Origin: Stereocaulon alpinum
Taxonomy: Eukaryota; Ascomycota; Lecanoromycetes; Lecanorales; Stereocaulaceae
Direction of reading: 5' to 3'
Assembly (NCBI GenBank): GCA_018257865.1
Contig: JAEUBA010000013.1
Coordinates: 248,001 to 312,000, forward strand
Length of the DNA: 64,000 nucleotides
Position 1 is the first letter of the stretch. Each line of letters begins with the position of its first letter. Shown in pieces: positions 52,409-63,226 of the stretch. The position numbers were made by a program, and so were the translations under genes. Under the pieces are notes generated by a model that was not told the DNA's origin, did no database searches, and saw only the letters and a program-made list of their open reading frames with translations.

Positions 52409-54700
52409 TTAAAGCTCAATCAATTGCTCCTCCTGTTGCTTTGGTTGCGGTTGATGACTTGGTGCCATAGGAAAAGAATCCTGCGTGTAGGAATGCATGG
52501 GTTGGTAAGGTGCAGCGTAGCTCTGCTGTTGCTGTTGGGCCGCAACTTGTGGTTGTTGCCAGTATGCTTGCTGTGGCTGTTGTGGAGGGGCGTTTTGCTG
52601 TGGGTTGAGGCCCGGGTAAGTAGGCTGTTGTTGGGCTAGGGCTTGATGTGTTTGCTCTGGTGAGGGAGCTGAACCATAATTGCTGTCGACTCGTTGCGGC
52701 TGGTAGGCTTGCAGTGGTGATGTCTGTGGTTGGTTGGTATAATATGCCGTGGCGGGATCTTGCGGGTTGTGCATGGTAGGTGTTTGAGGGGGCGGCTCCA
52801 TTGAAGATTGTTGATATTGCGCATAGCCCTGCGATTGATTTGACGTAGTGTATGGCCCGTCCTGCATCTGGGAAGGCGGCCGCGGGTAGCTTTGCAAGCT
52901 AGATGCTCGTTGCGGGATCTGGGCGTTGTGCTGGGGACGTTCGTAACCGGATGAGGTATTTGACGGAGCTCTGTCCCGTTGTGTGTATTGTGACAAAGGG
53001 GGAGGGTAGTTGTTGTACTGGCTTTGTGGGGTTGGATAGGCCTCTACCTGGGGCGGCCCGTTCATATTGTAATAGCTTTCTGCCCCTCCTTGGCCGCTAG
53101 GTGGTTCGGTGGGAATCGAAGGGTATATAGAAGATGACGGCGGTACGTGTGTTCTATAGCCCCCAAGGTTGTGCTGGCTGTATGTATTTGACAGTCGATC
53201 TTCGAGCATGCGATCATAGTAACGGACAACTGTAGCTAGTTTTGAGTGCAGATCGAGAAGAGTGTCTGAGGATGTCAGCGAGGATCATCGGCGTCCATAC
53301 GTTACCACGACTCACCATGCTTGCTCATAGTCTCCCCATATGACCGTGCAAGCTTGGGCCTCAATGTCCCAATACTATCATACAGCTCCTGAATCTGGGG
53401 TTCTCGTAGAACTGTTCCTGGTGGCTGATGCTGCAGCCGGTCGACGAGGGTGGAGAACAGATTGATGTTCTCAGCTTCAACGGGAGTGAGCTCGTACTTG
53501 TTGTTTGGCATGACCACCTCGGAAGTTGCTGCTGCCGTGGTGTTCGAGGCTTGTTTCTTCAGATTTGCAGCATGCTTCTTCTTCTGTTCTTCCATCTCTT
53601 TAATAGATGCTGCAATAGCAGCCTTCAAGTCAGGATCTTCCTCATCTTCTGCAGGCTTCGTCGTTGTAGAAGCCCCGTTGGTCACAGGATATTTTCTTTG
53701 CGATTGCAACTGTGACTGCGGTACGTAGCCGGCCCCGGAGTGGCCTTTGACCTCTTCCAAGCTCATCTGCAGCGCCCTTTTCAGATCATCGTCGAAACCC
53801 TCATCTACACGAGCATCGCGAGGTTGCATGGAGCTGCGATGTCTTATTATGCTTGCATTTCCCTTTGCGAGTGACCTCTCTGGCAGCAGTCCACTGCGAG
53901 ACTTATCGGTCAACTTAGCGTAACAGCCATCATCGACCCTTACAGCCTGCAGTATTCCCAAGTGTGGCAATGGTATAGACTTTGTAGAACATTGCGCATC
54001 GAAGACATTTCCGCAATTCCGACAGTGATGTTTTCGATTGGTAAAGCTAAAAGCTGTTCGGCAGCGCATACACACGTCTGAGTCTATCCACTCCGGGGGC
54101 TGCTGATCTCAGTACCAAGAATATCAACTGCGTCCGAAGAATACTTACCGCACTGCTATCGAGCATACTGCTAGACATTTCGACCTTCGGCGGAAATCTA
54201 AAGCCTTCCTTCTGAAGAGTCCTGTACGTCTCACCAATGTACGATGCATCGCTTCGACCTTCCGTGCCACTCGCCCAGGTCTGTATGACTTCCAAGATCT
54301 TGCCCTTCACATCGTCATTCGGCGCAGCCATTCCGTAAGCTTTCAACAGAGATGTCAGATTGTCCATGAACTCCCTTGAAGCAATCTCTAACAGAAAATG
54401 AGATCCTCCGTTCTTGACGCAAGTGTCTGTGAGCTGTAGGTACCATTAGTATGTGGTTGACACAGGCCGAGGAGCTCGGACTTTAGGCAACGTTACCTTT
54501 AGTGTTGCTAGTTGAACATTTGGGTTCTTGTGCCCTATTCGCTTCTTGAGCGATCTCATAGCCTCTTTCGGTTGAACACTCTTTGATCGTATTACATCGG
54601 ATATCTCTAAGTATGCAGCGATGTCCTCCAGGCTGGAAGATGTCGCCCTCTCGATCTGCTCGTCGAGGGCGGAGTTTGAGGAGAGCAACCAGCTCGCCAT
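52409..54700 (-). CDS. VPS27: ESCRT-0 subunit Vps27
   Basis: Four exons: 54700-54497, 54433-54149, 54099-53316, 53265-52409; introns 63, 49 and 50 bp; 709 residues. Order: VHS domain (about 1-145; LDEQIERATSSSLED, LKKRIGHKNPNVQLATLKL); FYVE zinc finger (about 165-230; PEWIDSDVCMRCRTAF and the lipid-binding RKHHCRNCG); two ubiquitin-interacting motifs (DDDLKRALQMSLEE, DLKAAIAASIKEME); a helical GAT-like region; and a long Gln/Pro/Tyr-rich tail. The tail ends in QLIEL, the clathrin-box-like C-terminus also found in yeast Vps27. It binds PI3P on endosomes, gathers ubiquitinated cargo and starts the ESCRT pathway. Its neighbour across a 505-bp divergent promoter is a DOA4-type deubiquitinase of the same pathway. 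Confidence 0.95.
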
Positions 54701-55205
54701 AATGAATTAGATTGCACTTGTCGAGCAAACATGTGCCTTTATCTGTAATGCACAAACGACTTCCGGAATATCGTAGTAATTAATTCAGTCCTGTAGGAAT
54801 CTTCAAGCTCTGAGATGTGACAGTCGAATAGGTTCCAGGCTGTTACTCCGAAGCTTGAGCCTCACCGGGCTTGGCATGACGAAGACGTCTAGCGATAGTC
54901 GCGCGGCTAGAATTGCAGGTGGATTCGTCCTCCATTGATACTGTTCACGCGGCCTACTTCTCCAAACCTGGCCACTCTATTCAAAACAAATTTGCACACT
55001 TGCCAGTAGCTCTCGAACCTGTTGTCGTCTCCATCCGAAAAGTTGATGCCGCTGCAACCTTTTTAGACCAAGCCTTGGGTGCCACAGGATTCTATTCGCC
55101 TCACCTGACCCCAACCTGCTTTCATGGTCATCGCCATGGGAACACACTTCGGAGATTTAATGCTGTCATAACTTCTGATGCTGGGGAGGGTTGACTCTGC
55201 TAGTC
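54701..55205. promoter_or_regulatory. Divergent promoter VPS27 / DOA4-like gene
   Basis: About 505 bp between two divergent ATG codons of functionally linked genes. A plus-strand frame at about 54913-55194 has no ATG at its start and no motif; I treat it as leader sequence. Confidence 0.5.
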
Positions 55206-58200
55206 ATGACAGCAGGAGAGCCTACCAATGGGCATGTCTATCCACGAGTTAACGGCTACATTTCCAACCGGCAGAGTGCTGTGTATTTGAGTACGCCAAA
55301 TTGGGAATATGGCCAATATGGCGAGGGCAGATCTTCTGAGGCGAGTGGAGATGGACCACCAACAGCTCGGTATCCCCACATCAAGGACTTGCAAGAGAAG
55401 GCCGAGCAAGCGGTTAAGAATATCGATCCGCACATTCCAGTATGTAATACATAACCTTCGGATGGTGATAGATTGGGAATGCGCTCAGATCGCTTATGAA
55501 GAATAGATCCGTAGCTTGTTGAACAACGCACGCTCGTCCACCACTCGAGTTAGCACAGATATCAGCTTCAAACGCCCGGACAAAGCATACGTTGAATACC
55601 TTATTGGGGCTGATCTTTTACTCAATGTCATACCAGCACATAAAGACTATCCGTCCATGTCTGGAGAGACGCAGCAAATGTACAAGGCTGTACGCAAGGT
55701 TAGTAGTAGCAGTGCTTCCACGCATAAACCGTACGCTTAGCCGATAGAGCTGACAGACTTGCTTGTAGCAAAACGATACCCAGCACGAGATGTACAAGCA
55801 AATCTACAACATGATAGTCGAAGACAATGCCAAAGGTGGCGTCAGGCGAGCAGGTCAAGCTTCAATCCTGCCGCCTTCCTCCAGCTCGTCAGCTGTCAAT
55901 CGCCAACTCACAAACGGACACCCACGCCCTCTATCTATGCCGGACACTCCAACGCGGAGTCAATTTGCCGATGAGCTATTCTTCCCACAATCACAGCAGA
56001 TCTCTCAAGCTACTGCCGCCCCTCAACCTCCCCCATATCAAGTATCGATACCTCGGCGCGACCGCCCAATAATTCCTCCTAAATCACAAGCGCTTCAGGC
56101 GCATTCCAAAGCACGCAATGAAGCTCAACCAACCCAGAATGACGAGCTTGCTGAAAGATTCTCGCAACTACGAGTCCGTCACCATACCCCGGAAAAGCTA
56201 CCGAACGGGCTCGTGGATAACCCTTCTCCAACTAAATACACACTCTCGACTTCAGAGGGCGCCCCTCCGCTAGTGACTCGACCCCAGTCAATGCATGAAA
56301 CCCTGGCTCCATCTCCCAAGCCTTCTGGACCGCGTGAACCACCACGGCCAAGACATCCTCCACCGCCTCCCAAAATACCGTTGGACGCCGATGTGGAAGT
56401 TCAGCTACCGAAAGCTCCAATTCCGGCTTACAATCCTTCGAAAAGTGTTGTTCCTGTCATTCACACTGGCCTGCCAACTCTCCACAGAAAGCCGAGCACA
56501 ATTGGAACAGACCCTGCATCCCCGCAGTCTGGCAAACGCTTTTCAGGATACGTCTCGCTGACGAATGGTTATTCTCCTCGTTCGCCCGTTGCGAACGATG
56601 TCGATAGTGACGTATCGTACCGGAAACCCCTTCCACCGGACACGCGCCTTCCAAAATCAATATCAGCTAAAGAGCTTTACGAGCGGCTCAAGTCTCCTAA
56701 AGTCCTACTCATAGACGTACGGACTCGTGAAGAATATGACGAGGGACACATAATGGCACAGTCAGTCATGTGTATTGAGCCATTGGCTTTGCAACCCGGT
56801 CTTTCGGCCGAAGAATTGGAGGAAAGGCTGGTTGTGTCCCCCGAGTTGGAGCAGAACCTTTTCGAATGTAGGAATGAATTCGACTTAGTGGTGTACTACG
56901 ACCAAAGAACTCAGTCGGACCATTTCCTTACTGGACCGCCCACCGGGACCGGAGCTGATGCGTTAAGAAACCTCCATGACACCTTGTATGAGTTTAATGA
57001 GTACAAGCCTTTGCATACATCGCCTCTGCTGCTTAGAGGGGGCCTCGACGCTTGGATCGATCTTGTAGGCCCCCGAGCTCTAGCATCATCGAACACAGCT
57101 GCAATGGCTGGCTCAGTCCCAGCTAGACGACAAATGAGAAGACCCGGAAGGCCAATTGGTCGTGTACCTAAAGCTAGTGCCAACGCAAACTCGAAAATAG
57201 AGGTACACAAACGCCGCTTGCGAGACCAACAACCACTGAATGCAGACGAAGAAAGAACTTGGCGTGATCACGCCCGGAGGGAACAAGTTGACGCCCCAGA
57301 TTATCACACCGGTCAAAGTGATGGGGATGGAGATTCCACAAATGAAGAGCCCCCATCGCCATTCTTCCATACTTACGAAGACTTCTTGAGAAGGTTTCCC
57401 GAAGTGTCCCCAGTACAGCAATCGATGATGGTGTCATCACCTCCACCGCCCTCTACTCGACCGCCTCCACCCCCACCTTCTTATCAGTCATTGCCCAGTG
57501 CGCCGTCGCGACCTGCTCCTGCTGTACCACGGCCCAGTTATAGTGGTGTCTCAGAACGAGAGTCCGCACAGTTTTCGCCATCCTCACGACAATCGTCATC
57601 AATTCAGCATCCTTTGTACACATCGCGATTTACAACGCGTTATATGAAGCTCCCTCGCACAGGTCTAATCAACTTTAGCGTCACTTGCTATATGAATGCA
57701 ACCATTCAATGCCTCGTGGCTACCATCCCACTGTCACAATTCTTCCTCGACAACAAGTGGAGAGACTTGACCCAAAAGAACTGGAAAGGCTCAAATGGCA
57801 TCATGCCCGAAATATACGCTAATCTCATCCGCAGCCTCTGGCGCGACGATTGCAGTGCCGTCCGGCCGAGCTCTCTTCGCAACTTCTGTGCTCGTCTTAA
57901 CCGCGAATGGGGCGTCGACAGACAACAAGACGCCAAAGAATTCTTTGACTTCCTCGTGGACTGCCTGCATGAAGATTTGAACGTCAATTGGGAGCGGACA
58001 CCATTGAATCCCTTAACACCGGCCCAAGAAATGCTTCGCGAGCGCGAACCTATTCAAAAAGCTTCAAAAATCGAATGGGCTCGTTACAGCCACCGAGAGA
58101 AATCGTATATCTCTGACCTATTTGCCGGCCAACATGCGTCACGTCTGCGCTGCACAACCTGTGGCAACACGTCCACGACCTATGAAGCATTTTACAGCAT

Positions 58201-58777
58201 TAGCGTTGAGATTCCACGCCAACCGAGCGGCAAGCACCCCTGGACCATCGATCATTGCTTACAGTCGTATTGCAAGGAAGAAAAGCTCAGCGGTGATGAG
58301 GTATGGAAATGCCCTCATTGTAAATGCGAGAGGGAAGCAACGAAGAAAATTACCATAACACGAGCGCCACAATTCCTGGTTGTGCATTTCAAGAGATTCG
58401 AAATGCGAAAAGGGGAGAGTGCGAGGAAAGTACATACGCCGATCTGGTTCCCACTGTTCGGGTTGAACATGGAGCCGTACATGATTGCCCCAACGCCCAG
58501 AATAGCCTCAGACCCCCGAGCATTAGAGGAACCAACTGACCCAGCCACGACTCCACCTTACTTATACGACGCTTACGCTGTCATGCGGCACATAGGCTCT
58601 TCGGGCAATGGAGGCCATTACATCTCGCTTGTTCGAGACGCTGCTCGAAACAACATATGGCGCAAATTCGACGATGATAGAGTGAATGATTTCGATCCTA
58701 ACAAACTGAAAGCAGCCAACAGTTTGCAGAACGAGCAGGCGTATCTTGTATTTTATGGGAGGGCCGTTGCCCGATAG
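55206..58777 (+). CDS. DOA4: Rhodanese-containing ubiquitin-specific protease (Doa4/Ubp4 type)
   Basis: Three exons: 55206-55439, 55507-55698, 55769-58777; introns 67 and 70 bp; 1144 residues. The N-terminal helical region (RPDKAYVEYLIGADLLLNVIP, EMYKQIYNMI) is the MIT-like part of fungal Doa4/USP8-type enzymes. A Pro-rich linker follows. Then come a rhodanese-like domain (about 435-580; SISAKELYERL, VLLIDVRTREEYDEGHI) and a second Pro-rich linker, next the protease domain from about residue 770. Its Cys box is GLINFSVTCYMNATIQCL (about 775-792): nucleophile Cys and the oxyanion Asn are present, but the usual LGN before TC is FSV. The zinc ribbon (CTTCGN, CPHCKC) and His box NGGHYISLVRD (about 1090) are normal. 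Role: removes ubiquitin from endosomal cargo before it enters MVB vesicles. Confidence 0.92.
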
Positions 58778-59100
58778 CTAATGTCCGCTAATGAGCTACG
58801 ATATGGGTTGGGCTTTGTGCTCATGTGGATGTTGATGTTATTGCATTAGCCTGTACAGTGTGTATTCATGCATTGGCGCGGCGTTGGGTAGATAATAATG
58901 GCGGACTGAGAATGTCTGGCCTTGGTTCTCCTGCATAGCGTTGATATCCCGTCTTTTCAATCGAAATTTTGGAGGCCTAGTGTCAAGATGCTACGCTCCG
59001 CACCATGCATGCATGATATCACAATCAGCAATTCTATGTTTCATCGCCTCTACTATCCTTCATCTGCAAGCTTCTACAACACTATTTCAGCCCCTTCACC
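58778..59100. other. Convergent gap DOA4-like / CAP1
   Basis: About 320 bp between facing stop codons; no gene or repeat recognised. Confidence 0.5.
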
Positions 59101-60211
59101 CTACCGCCTCCCACCCCCAATCTCCTTCCCAGCCCTATAACTCCCCACCTTCTCCCACTCAACCTTCTGCCTCGTAACAGGCAACTGTCTCCTCAGAGAC
59201 TTAAACTCCCCCTCACTCAGCCTCCCGAACCCCCTATTAAGTTCCTCCTGCCACGCCTTCTCAATCTTCGCAATAGCTCTCACAACTGCCCCTGCGTCCC
59301 CACCAGCGACATTTGTTTCAGGTACTTCTTTCTTTGTGGTTAAGCGCACGTTGCCGTCTTCGTAGTAGTGCACGTCGCATTTTAGGGTGCCGCTTAGGGT
59401 CCCGTTGGAGGGGTTGTAGAGGTAGACGGTGCGGAGGCGGCCGTTCCAGAAGTTGGTGGGGGAGTATTTGTTTGCTGTTAGGAGGATTGCGAGGGTGGTG
59501 TTGGTTTTTGTAGGGAAGATTGCGTGGGAGGAGGAGGGGTAGTGTTCGTGGGCGTGGATGGTTAGGGGTTTTATGAGGGAGGTTCTGGAGGGAGGGGTCA
59601 GTATGTGTATGGTGGTATTGATTGTTCAGAGGGGAAGAGAAGGGAAGGGCGCACATGAGGTCTTTGTGTTCTGATTCGAGGACGTAGGACCGGACGTCTG
59701 ATGCTTTCTATCTGCTCGTCAGCTTCTCCTTCCGTACGTAGATCCGTGGACAGGAGCTGTACTTGTGTCATGTGGTCGAAAGCAAAAGAGCTCTGGCTTT
59801 CCACGTCGTAGTATTTTCCATCTTCAAGCGTGTTATATTGGCTGATCAGGACCTGCAATGTTGGGTCAGAGATCATCTTCCCTTAATGTGTCCGCTCTGT
59901 CATAACGACTGACATTCTTGCTACCCCCAGGCAGCTTGACAGTAGTCAATTGCTCCTCATTGTACTTCTTAAACGCTGGTCTCGCTGATTCGAGGAGGTT
60001 GCGGTCGTCGGGCGTTAAGGCTTTGATGTCTACTTTGCATGAGTCGAGAGTTCGGCATCGACCGTCTTGAGGGTTGTGGTACCGTTGACGACGTCTATCA
60101 GCTAGGAAAGTGTCAGGTTCCGTTGATGTGCTTTGAATGCGGAGCCAATACCTCTCCAGGCGGAGCGCCCTCAATGAATGCGGAGACCGCTGCAACATTG
60201 TTTGATGACAT
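59101..60211 (-). CDS. CAP1: F-actin-capping protein alpha subunit
   Basis: Six exons by splice motifs and phase: 60211-60152, 60101-60083, 60032-59914, 59852-59763, 59707-59655, 59584-59101; introns 50, 50, 61, 55 and 70 bp; 274 residues, the usual family size. Exon 2 is only 19 bases. The protein starts MSSNNVAAVSAFIEGAPPGE and continues IKALTPDDRNLLESARPAF, YNEEQLTTVKLPGGS, VLISQYNTLEDGKYYDVESQ and FDHMTQ. The C-terminal half has the capping-protein alpha beta-sheet (AIFPTKTNTTLAILLTANKY, NFWNGRLRTVYLYN, GTLKCDVHYYEDGNVRL) and the C-terminal amphipathic helix. With CAP2 it caps actin barbed ends, in patches and at septa. No single long frame covers the gene, so the exon model relies on matching family sequence. 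Confidence 0.9.
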
Positions 60212-60501
60212 GATGAGGAGTGCAAGAGTCTATGGTTGCGTACTGTGCCGTATCTGAATATCTGATTGAGTGAACTGCATTCCGGAGAAAGCTGACGTTC
60301 GTTTGGAAATCTGAGATGGCATTATTGCGGATCTGCAACTACAAGGCTACAGCAGAATTCACTTTTCTATTTCACGAAGAGCACATTTGAAGCAGAAAAC
60401 ATGGGTTTTGTTCCCTTCCAAGAATGAAGTCGCGTAATGGGGTATCTAAGACGGCAAGCAAGATCAAGATAAATAACCACCCTTCGCAAAGAACGTTCCA
60501 A

Positions 60502-62633
60502 TCACTCGATGCTCATGTTCATCAAGCCGTCGTGCGTATCAGTCATTCCCTGAAGGCCAACCCGCTTCGAGGGTCCTGGTGTCCCATTCACACTACCGCC
60601 AGCACTGCTATTGCTACTTACTCGATCGCCCGAGAGGTGTACATTAGGTACCTCACGGCTGCCTTTCGGTGCGCCCCACCAAGTACCTTCGCGTTGCAAA
60701 GGCGACTGGGGAAGAGTGGGACTATTCTGCAGGCTCAAGCCCGGCGACACAGCACGGCGCTTGAAGTAATTGGGGTCAAAATCGTCATCACGCATACGCT
60801 TGTTGCCTTTCCGAGGGACCTCAAAATGCGTGGCTTGTGTTGCAGTTGCCAATGACTCTTGAGAACGAGTCGGCCTCAGAGCATGTTGCAAATGTGTTGA
60901 TTGAGAGTAGGAACCCGGTGTGTCCATATTGATGTCATCGCTAATGCCCGAAGAGCCGTCCCTGGGGATTGTCGGTGGTGGGGGTGTCCTCATGCGTTCA
61001 TCAAATTTGTTCCAGAAGGCTGGTCCACCATTGCGAATAGCCTGACTAGTGAAGGTGCTCGAAGAGCGACGACTGAAGGAGCGTTCGCTGCCCATTGAAG
61101 CATCCTCAGAATATTGCTCTACACTATCCAATGGACCGGATGTGACAGGAGCTAAGCTTGGTGAAGATGCAGTAGTAGTTGGCTGAGAAGGCTGAAGGTT
61201 CAAGTCGCTGTCGGCGTCGCTCTCGCGGACCTGACGAATGACCTCTGCTTCTCTCTTGACTTCGGTATCGATAGGCGCGCCCTCTTCAAGCAGAGCTGCC
61301 CTTATGCGAGCGAAGCCTTTCGGCTTCGGCTAAACGAAGAATGAGCATCAAGCTGTTTAAAAACCAGATAAAGTTCAGGGGTTTTCAAGGTATGAACACG
61401 TACTAGCATGTTGGTCCTCCGAGTGACTGCTCTCCTGATCACACTCCTGCGGTTCTCTACACTTGGCGTGACAGGGGCTGGAATAGGGACATCTTCGTGA
61501 GAATGTATGCGCCGCAACTCGCCACCATCTTCGCTTTGTTCGGCATCAGAAAGCTGCATATCATTTGTACCAAGACTGAGACTTTCCCGCCTCGAGTTCA
61601 CCTCTCTTCTTACAGTATCGTCCATGAAGTAGCCCCCATTTATACTGAGACTGCTCTCGATACTCCTTAGTAGTGGAGGTGATGAGGGACCAGGCGAATG
61701 CATCGAGCTTTGTGCACTGGCGCTACTCGAACTCATTCTGTTTCTCCGTGACTTCACACGAGCACGTTGATAGCTCATTAACTTTGTCGCTGCAGGTGAA
61801 TATTCACCAACACCATCACCTCCCGGGCTGGACACTGCTGGAGCACCGAAAGGGTTCTTAAAGCCATTTGTGTTGTAGACATGTGGTGTCATGTGAATAG
61901 TGTCGTCGTCTTCCTCATCCATCATGGCGTCACCGTCGGACGATGAACTACCGGATTCGTACTCCATCATATTCGAGCTTCCCACAGAGCTTGATAATTG
62001 TGTTCGCTCCGCATTCGCCAGTGTTGACCAGAGAGAATTGGTACCCATGCCGGGGGAATCCGGTACGGTCATACCGCTTGGTGGGCTGAACAGGCCCTTT
62101 CTGGGAACCATGCCACTTCTGCATCCAACTATAGGAGATGACTCTGGTGACGACTCCGCCAACGTAGAGTGATGAAGATTTGTGGCAGCTCTTGAGAAAT
62201 CCAACCCTCTTGACCGACGAGGGAGCACAGATGCAGGAGACGGGTATGAAGCTGAAGATTCGGGTTTGGGGGAAACAGGGATGCGCTTTGTGAGGTTTGC
62301 AGTACTGGTACTGCTTATGTCTCTTGGGGGCATCTGCAAGCTCAGGCCCCGAGGTGCAACGCTAGGTCTTTTGGGAGTGACAGGACCGGAAGGGACCTCC
62401 AGGTCATCCTTGGAGGAGCGACGGCCTTCAGTAAACAACGGTGATGGTGATAATATTGACTTAAAGTCCTGGGATGACCACGGCCTTCTTTTTCTTGGTA
62501 GCTCTGAAGGGTGTTCCTCTTCCAAAATGGCGACAGTAAGTTCGCAATTGCCATTTTCGTGGGCTGGCTGGGTCATTTGACTTGGCAGCGGCGCCCCGTC
62601 ATGGGAACCTTGGTTGAGTTGTGGAAGCGCCAT
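60502..62633 (-). CDS. Ser/Pro-rich conserved fungal protein of unknown function
   Basis: Two exons: 62633-61404 and 61329-60502; intron 74 bp; 685 residues. Nearly the whole protein is low complexity and rich in Ser and Pro, with many SP and TP sites (ILSPSPLFTEG, GPVTPKRPSV, SSPESSPIVG, AVSPGLSLQNSPTLPQSPLQ). Basic clusters (PRKRRPWSSQDFKS, RVKSRRNRM, RRAVTRRTNML) look nuclear. The densest conserved-looking parts are around RRPWSSQDFKSILSPS, RGLDFSRAATNLHHSTL and the region after the join (KPKGFARIRAALLEEGAP). The C-terminus ends GLQGMTDTHDGLMNMSIE. I do not recognise the family. The many proline-directed sites suggest CDK or MAPK control; that is inference. No membrane segment or signal peptide. 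Confidence 0.65.
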
Positions 62634-63226
62634 TGGAGTTTATGAGGCGCCAGGCTTTTGTTATTGTTGTATGAAGCTCGCTGTTCGGTGCACATTCAAC
62701 AATTTGGACATGGTTCTGATCTGAGGTGGGACTGCTTTCGAGTCCCTGCCTCGTGGAATGCAGAGCTGAAGGATAATACCCGCCATAGGCGCCAAGCGCA
62801 ATGCGACCCACTTGGTGCAGATGTCATGGCAAAGTGGAGACATCTCATTCAGTGATAAGGACAATAGCCCAATGCCATAGGAGTCGGAAAATATAGCTAA
62901 ATGAGGCACGATCGCTTGTGGACTATGTTGAGAGGATACTGATGCTCTCGCAGACAGCCAACATGCTATGACAATAGTTATTCAGGCTCCAAATTTTAAC
63001 ATATCTGCAAGCGTTGAACAACCGAAAACTTTGGGCTAAGGAACCGAAATCCATTGTTCAGCCTCTGTATGCGTGTGGAGATATTGCACTATGAGAGATT
63101 ACGATGGGAGCCCAAGTGACCAGATTACACAACATCTTGTCCATATGACTCACTCCTATAGCGTATGCTTGATCTTAGGTTGATCCTCTAAATACTCCTC
63201 AACATCGCCAGGCTGCAGATGCAATC
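62634..63226. promoter_or_regulatory. Divergent promoter region before the PLP decarboxylase
   Basis: About 590 bp between the Ser/Pro-rich gene (minus) and the proposed decarboxylase start (plus). No RNA gene or repeat seen. Confidence 0.45.

Noticed and set aside
54913..55194. Plus-strand frame upstream of the DOA4-like gene
   Set aside because: It begins at TTG, not ATG, and has no motif; the real gene starts at 55206 with clear homology downstream.
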